Made by a program: the position numbers and the translations under genes
The notes under the pieces: model-generated
What the model saw: the letters and a program-made list of their open reading frames with translations, nothing else
Told to the model about the DNA's origin: nothing
Database searches by the model: none
In this document: in pieces, positions 6,744-8,493 of the stretch
Layout of the letters: each line of letters opens with the position of its first letter
How positions within the stretch are numbered: the first letter of the stretch is position 1
DNA from: Desulfobacteraceae bacterium
Lineage (GTDB): Bacteria > Desulfobacterota > Desulfobacteria > Desulfobacterales > Desulfosalsimonadaceae
Length of the DNA: 8,493 nt
Reading direction: 5' to 3'
NCBI GenBank assembly: GCA_024636355.1
Contig: JAGXHH010000143.1
Coordinates: 1 to 8,493 of the forward strand

Positions 6744-6778
6744 TTGGAACCAGGGCGGGCACGCAGGTCCGCCCCTAC
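6744..6778 (+). repeat. Extragenic palindromic repeat, copy 3
   Basis: The unit begins TTGGAACCAGGGCGGGCACG and ends GCCCCTAC. One base (G for A) differs from copy 1 within the shared 32 bases. The bases at 6751-6778 are also the inverted partner of copy 4. Confidence 0.85.
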
Positions 6779-6795
6779 AATACGACCAATCATCC

Positions 6796-6823
6796 GTAGG
6801 GGCGGACCTGCGTGTCCGCCCTG
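6796..6823 (-). repeat. Extragenic palindromic repeat, copy 4 (inverted)
   Basis: The reverse complement matches copy 3 at 27 of 28 bases. With 17 bases between them, copies 3 and 4 can form one large hairpin of about 28 bp, a head-to-head arrangement typical of mobile or REP-like palindromic elements. Confidence 0.85.
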
Positions 6824-6899
6824 CTGAGTTGGCTGAATAGTTCCTGCCAGGTTTCGTTGGTCCGGCGAATATCGCGGCGCAAGGGGCGGGAGTGAGGTT

Positions 6900-6947
6900 A
6901 AAAAAAAAACCGGCAGTCAAGGGCCTGCAAGCCCCATTCGCCGGTTT
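6900..6947 (-). terminator. Strong intrinsic terminator of the minus-strand genes
   Basis: Read on the minus strand, AAACCGGC (6947-6940) pairs with GCCGGTTT (6914-6907). An inner GGGC/GCCC stem (6934-6931 with 6924-6921) extends the hairpin, and the T-run continues to 6900. It lies about 60 bases after the stop of the small lysine-rich gene. The hairpin plus T-run is canonical. Confidence 0.85.
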
Positions 6948-7005
6948 CACGTGCATCTGGCATCGGCAGGGGGGGAACAGATGGCCCCCCGCCGCGCCTT
7001 GTTCT

Positions 7006-7113
7006 TTACTTGCTCTTCTTTTCTTTTTTCTGTTTCCGCTTTTCCTTTGGATCAAGTTGGGCTTTTTTCTGCTGCTCCCGTTTTCCTTTATCCTTGCTTC
7101 CTTTGTCACCCAT
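7006..7113 (-). CDS. Very small lysine-rich protein (35 aa), unknown function
   Basis: The 35-residue product begins MGDKGSKDKGKREQQKKAQL, then DPKEKRKQKKEKKSK. Fourteen of 35 residues are lysine, with two arginines and six acidic residues. There is no hydrophobic segment, so it should be soluble, highly basic and probably disordered or a single charged helix. It is too short for ordinary gene callers, yet strongly supported: GGAGG at 7120-7124 lies six bases upstream of the ATG, and a canonical terminator follows about 60 bases after the stop. From memory, similar MGDKG-KDK...KEK peptides occur as hypothetical proteins in many bacteria, but I cannot confirm this here. A nucleic-acid or ribosome-binding role would fit the charge; this is speculation. 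It lies 175 bases downstream of the response regulator on the same strand, either as a read-through partner or with its own undetected promoter. Confidence 0.75.
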   Translation of the reverse strand: MGDKGSKDKGKREQQKKAQLDPKEKRKQKKEKKSK

Positions 7114-7119
7114 CGCTGA

Positions 7120-7124
7120 CCTCC
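7120..7124 (-). promoter_or_regulatory. Strong ribosome binding site of the 35-aa gene
   Basis: GGAGG on the minus strand with a six-base spacer to the ATG at 7113. This near-ideal Shine-Dalgarno is a main reason for calling the small gene. Confidence 0.8.
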
Positions 7125-7288
7125 ATGCTTGAAAATGATTTGCGGAATTGTATTGGACCGAAAATCGATTCGATATTGGACGTTAACAGATGAGATCAAC
7201 CGGAGTCAACGTTAAAGGATAAGTTACAAGAAACAATAAGATTCCTGCTTCTGCCGGCATGAAAAGATAAGGGAGAAGTTTTTACCGC

Positions 7289-7780
7289 TCAGTCACCCGC
7301 TCCCTTGTCGATTTCCTTCAACCGGCGAAGGATCGCCCGGGGTGAATCGGACTGGGAAAGCCGGAGCATTTCGTTCATTTTTTTCTCTTCGATCCGGTTC
7401 TTATTCATGACCTTTTTCTTGTAGGCATCCTTCAATACTTCGAGGAGTTCGTCGATCCGGCAGGGTTTCTGGAGATAGCAATACGCCCCGCTTTTGGTGC
7501 ATTCAACAGCCGAATCAATATTGCCATGGCCGGTGAGTATGACGATTTCCATCCACTCGTGGGCCGACTTGAGCGCCTTTAAGGTTTCCTCGCCGTTGAT
7601 TCCCGGCATCTTCAGGTCGACCAGGGCCACATCGATCGGTTCCTTTTCAGCGACTTCGAGCGCCTTTTCGCCGCGATTGACAGCGATGACATGAAAATCC
7701 CTGGCTTCGAGCTGCTTGCTCAGCGACAGGAGGAACTGTTCCTCGTCATCCACAAAAAGAAGATTGATCTTCTTATCCAT
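7289..7780 (-). CDS. Orphan response regulator: receiver domain plus C-terminal helical tail
   Basis: The 163-residue protein has one receiver domain at about 5-122: D11-D12 in LFVDDE, phosphoacceptor D55 in LVDLKMPG, T83 in ILTGHG and K105 in LQKP. The LTGHGNIDSAVE segment resembles NtrC-class receivers, but no AAA+ or DNA-binding domain follows. Residues about 123-163 form a charged helical tail (KKKVMNKNRIEEKKMNEMLR, then SPRAILRRLKEID), perhaps for dimerisation or partner docking. The start at 7780 is chosen because AGGAG lies eight bases upstream and MDKKINLLFVDDE is a normal receiver start. The 60-codon extension to 7960 crosses the sigma54 promoter and is rejected. No kinase gene is adjacent in the window, so the partner is unknown. 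The gene is preceded by a sigma54 promoter, implying control by an enhancer-binding regulator. Confidence 0.92.
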   Translation of the reverse strand: MDKKINLLFVDDEEQFLLSLSKQLEARDFHVIAVNRGEKALEVAEKEPIDVALVDLKMPGINGEETLKALKSAHEWMEIVILTGHGNIDSAVECTKSGAYCYLQKPCRIDELLEVLKDAYKKKVMNKNRIEEKKMNEMLRLSQSDSPRAILRRLKEIDKGAGD

Positions 7781-7788
7781 TTCATCGA

Positions 7789-7793
7789 CTCCT
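7789..7793 (-). promoter_or_regulatory. Ribosome binding site deciding the response regulator start
   Basis: AGGAG on the minus strand, eight bases upstream of the ATG at 7780, favours the 163-residue product over the longer open frame. Confidence 0.8.
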
Positions 7794-7853
7794 TTGCTTT
7801 GGTTGCATATATTCCGCCAAATCCGCCCGAATGTCCCGACTGCAATTGTAAAG

Positions 7854-7870
7854 AGCAAACCGCGTGCCAA
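7854..7870 (-). promoter_or_regulatory. rpoN-dependent promoter: Sigma54 (RpoN) -24/-12 promoter of the orphan response regulator
   Basis: On the minus strand the sequence reads TTGGCACGCGGTTTGCT. It matches the sigma54 consensus TTGGCACG-N4-TTGCW at every defined position, with the invariant GG and GC exactly ten bases apart. The start point would be near 7843, leaving a leader of about 60 bases before the ATG at 7780. Transcription should need an activated enhancer-binding protein. Confidence 0.85.
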
Positions 7871-7945
7871 CTTCTCATCTGCGGTCCATGGCGTCAAACC
7901 GCCTGAAAATACAGTCATGGAAAGATCAAAAGAAATTATTGAAAC

Positions 7946-7961
7946 ATTGCAGCTTGGCAAT
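7946..7961. promoter_or_regulatory. Candidate upstream activator site (dyad) for the sigma54 promoter
   Basis: ATTGC-N6-GCAAT is a perfect 5-bp dyad centred about 110 bases upstream of the predicted sigma54 start, the usual distance for an enhancer-binding protein site. A second dyad, TTTAC-N5-GTAAA (7977-7991), lies a little further upstream. The half-sites are short, so either could be chance. Confidence 0.4.
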
Positions 7962-8033
7962 AGCCTGCAGGTTTTCTTTACATTTTGTAAAACCGGAGCC
8001 GGGGAAACCGCCTGTCAACCGACGATTGGGGGC

Positions 8034-8447
8034 TCAATTTTTTCTCTTGAAAAATTCAGGGTACAATTTTTCAGCACATTCCGGGCACAGTCCGTGGCTG
8101 AAATGGGCATCGGACCGGTCCGTGATGTATGCCTCGATTTGATGCCACTGATCTTTTTCATCCCTTATTTTCTTACAGGACGCACACACCGGCAGTATTC
8201 CCTCGAGGAATTTCATTCTCTGAAAAACCCTGCGCGTATTCGAAATGATGAGCGCACCAACAACGGCGATAATCAGGCTTTCAATGAGGGCTTCCCGCCA
8301 GTTTATCGGCGTTGATTCCGCCCGCAAGAACAAATGCGGAAGATCGAGCAGCTCATCGAGCCAGATAAAAAGGATAATACCCGCAAATGCAAAGGCTTCA
8401 CAGGCGATGACCTTCCTTGAAACCAGTGTTTTTCCCGGTATTCGCAT
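8034..8447 (-). CDS. Small membrane protein with cytoplasmic CxxC...CxxC domain
   Basis: The 137-residue protein has two predicted membrane helices, about 13-30 (IACEAFAFAGIILFIWL) and 52-69 (ALIESLIIAVVGALIIS), joined by a short loop. After a basic stretch (TRRVFQRMK), a C-terminal domain of about 55 residues carries C88-x2-C91 in LPVCASCKKIRDEK and H118-x2-C121-x2-C124 in HGLCPECAEKLYP, a likely zinc- or metal-binding knuckle. From memory, LEGILPVCASCKKIRDEK...WHQIE domains are common at the ends of PAS or receiver signalling proteins in Desulfobacterota; here the domain is attached to a membrane anchor only. Positive residues after helix 2 predict a cytoplasmic C-terminus. AAGGGG six bases upstream supports the ATG at 8447. 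It lies 253 bases upstream of the response regulator on the same strand, separated by that gene's own promoter. Function unknown; a signalling accessory role is inferred. Confidence 0.82.
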   Translation of the reverse strand: MRIPGKTLVSRKVIACEAFAFAGIILFIWLDELLDLPHLFLRAESTPINWREALIESLIIAVVGALIISNTRRVFQRMKFLEGILPVCASCKKIRDEKDQWHQIEAYITDRSDAHFSHGLCPECAEKLYPEFFKRKN

Positions 8448-8493
8448 AGGATGCCCCTTCTTTTTACGGACAAGCCGGCAGAAAACGTCATAC

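Larger units (their letters stand above)
6500..7005. other. Gene-free convergent intergenic region
   Basis: No credible gene lies here. Contents in order are a weak plus-strand hairpin just after the kinase operon, unremarkable AT-richer sequence (about 6580-6640), a cluster of four related palindromic repeats (6645-6823), and a strong minus-strand terminator (6900-6947). Open frames across the repeats translate to GADLRVRP-type strings produced by the repeat itself and are not genes. Confidence 0.8.

Noticed and set aside
6645..6823. CRISPR array interpretation of the repeats
   Set aside because: Spacing is irregular, one copy is inverted, one has a different core, and there are no spacer-like intervals or cas genes.
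6577..6840. Open frames across the repeat cluster, including 6636-7199 on the minus strand
   Set aside because: They consist largely of repeat-derived GADLRVRP/GGPACPP strings, and the minus-strand frame crosses the real 35-aa gene and its terminator.
7199..7288. Terminator or promoter between the response regulator and the 35-aa gene
   Set aside because: Only weak partial pairings (CTTCT/AGAAG) and poor -35/-10 matches were seen, so whether the two genes share a transcript stays open.
7781..7960. 60-codon extension of the orphan response regulator
   Set aside because: It reads through a consensus sigma54 promoter and the real Shine-Dalgarno; the added sequence is not receiver-like.
7716..8315. 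199-codon plus-strand frame
   Set aside because: It runs antisense over parts of two supported minus-strand genes and the promoter between them, with no domain or ribosome binding site.

Overview
The window reads as chromosomal DNA from a Gram-negative bacterium, probably of the former Deltaproteobacteria (Desulfobacterota, Desulfobacterales-like). That placement is inferred from protein style: a short Cys-rich 'CASCKKIRDEK' domain, many stand-alone receiver domains, a GspE/PilB-like protein in a signalling operon, and GC-rich extragenic palindromes of the kind whose spurious translations read 'GADLRVRP'. No rRNA, tRNA, CRISPR array, transposase or phage gene was seen.

Layout. (1) 1-737, minus strand: 5' part of a rhomboid-family intramembrane serine protease gene that runs off the left edge. 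(2) 738-895: divergent promoter region, with a sigma32-like heat-shock promoter for htpG. (3) 896-2830, plus: complete htpG (Hsp90 chaperone), followed by a perfect 17-bp hairpin. (4) 2831-3094: intergenic, with a second imperfect hairpin and a good sigma70-type promoter. (5) 3095-6499, plus: a tightly overlapping four-gene operon encoding a single-domain receiver, a 61-aa unknown protein, a GspE/PilB-like protein whose ATPase motifs are eroded, and a receiver-histidine kinase fusion. (6) 6500-7005: convergent gene-free region with a weak plus-strand hairpin, four copies of a palindromic repeat and a strong minus-strand terminator. (7) 7006-8447, minus: a 35-aa lysine-rich protein, an orphan response regulator behind a textbook sigma54 promoter with an upstream dyad, and a small two-helix membrane protein with a CxxC...CxxC domain.

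How the parts may work together. The plus-strand operon is the most unusual part. Its genes overlap by 4, 1 and 4 bases, so the products are probably made together. The kinase has its own receiver and no sensor region. The GspE-like protein keeps its fold and its four zinc cysteines but has lost the Walker A glycine, the catalytic glutamate and the His-box histidine. I infer a signalling module in which a non-catalytic secretion/pilus ATPase paralogue acts as scaffold, ligand sensor or modulator of an active type II secretion or type IV pilus motor encoded elsewhere. The minus-strand response regulator at the right has no output domain and appears to be under sigma54 control.
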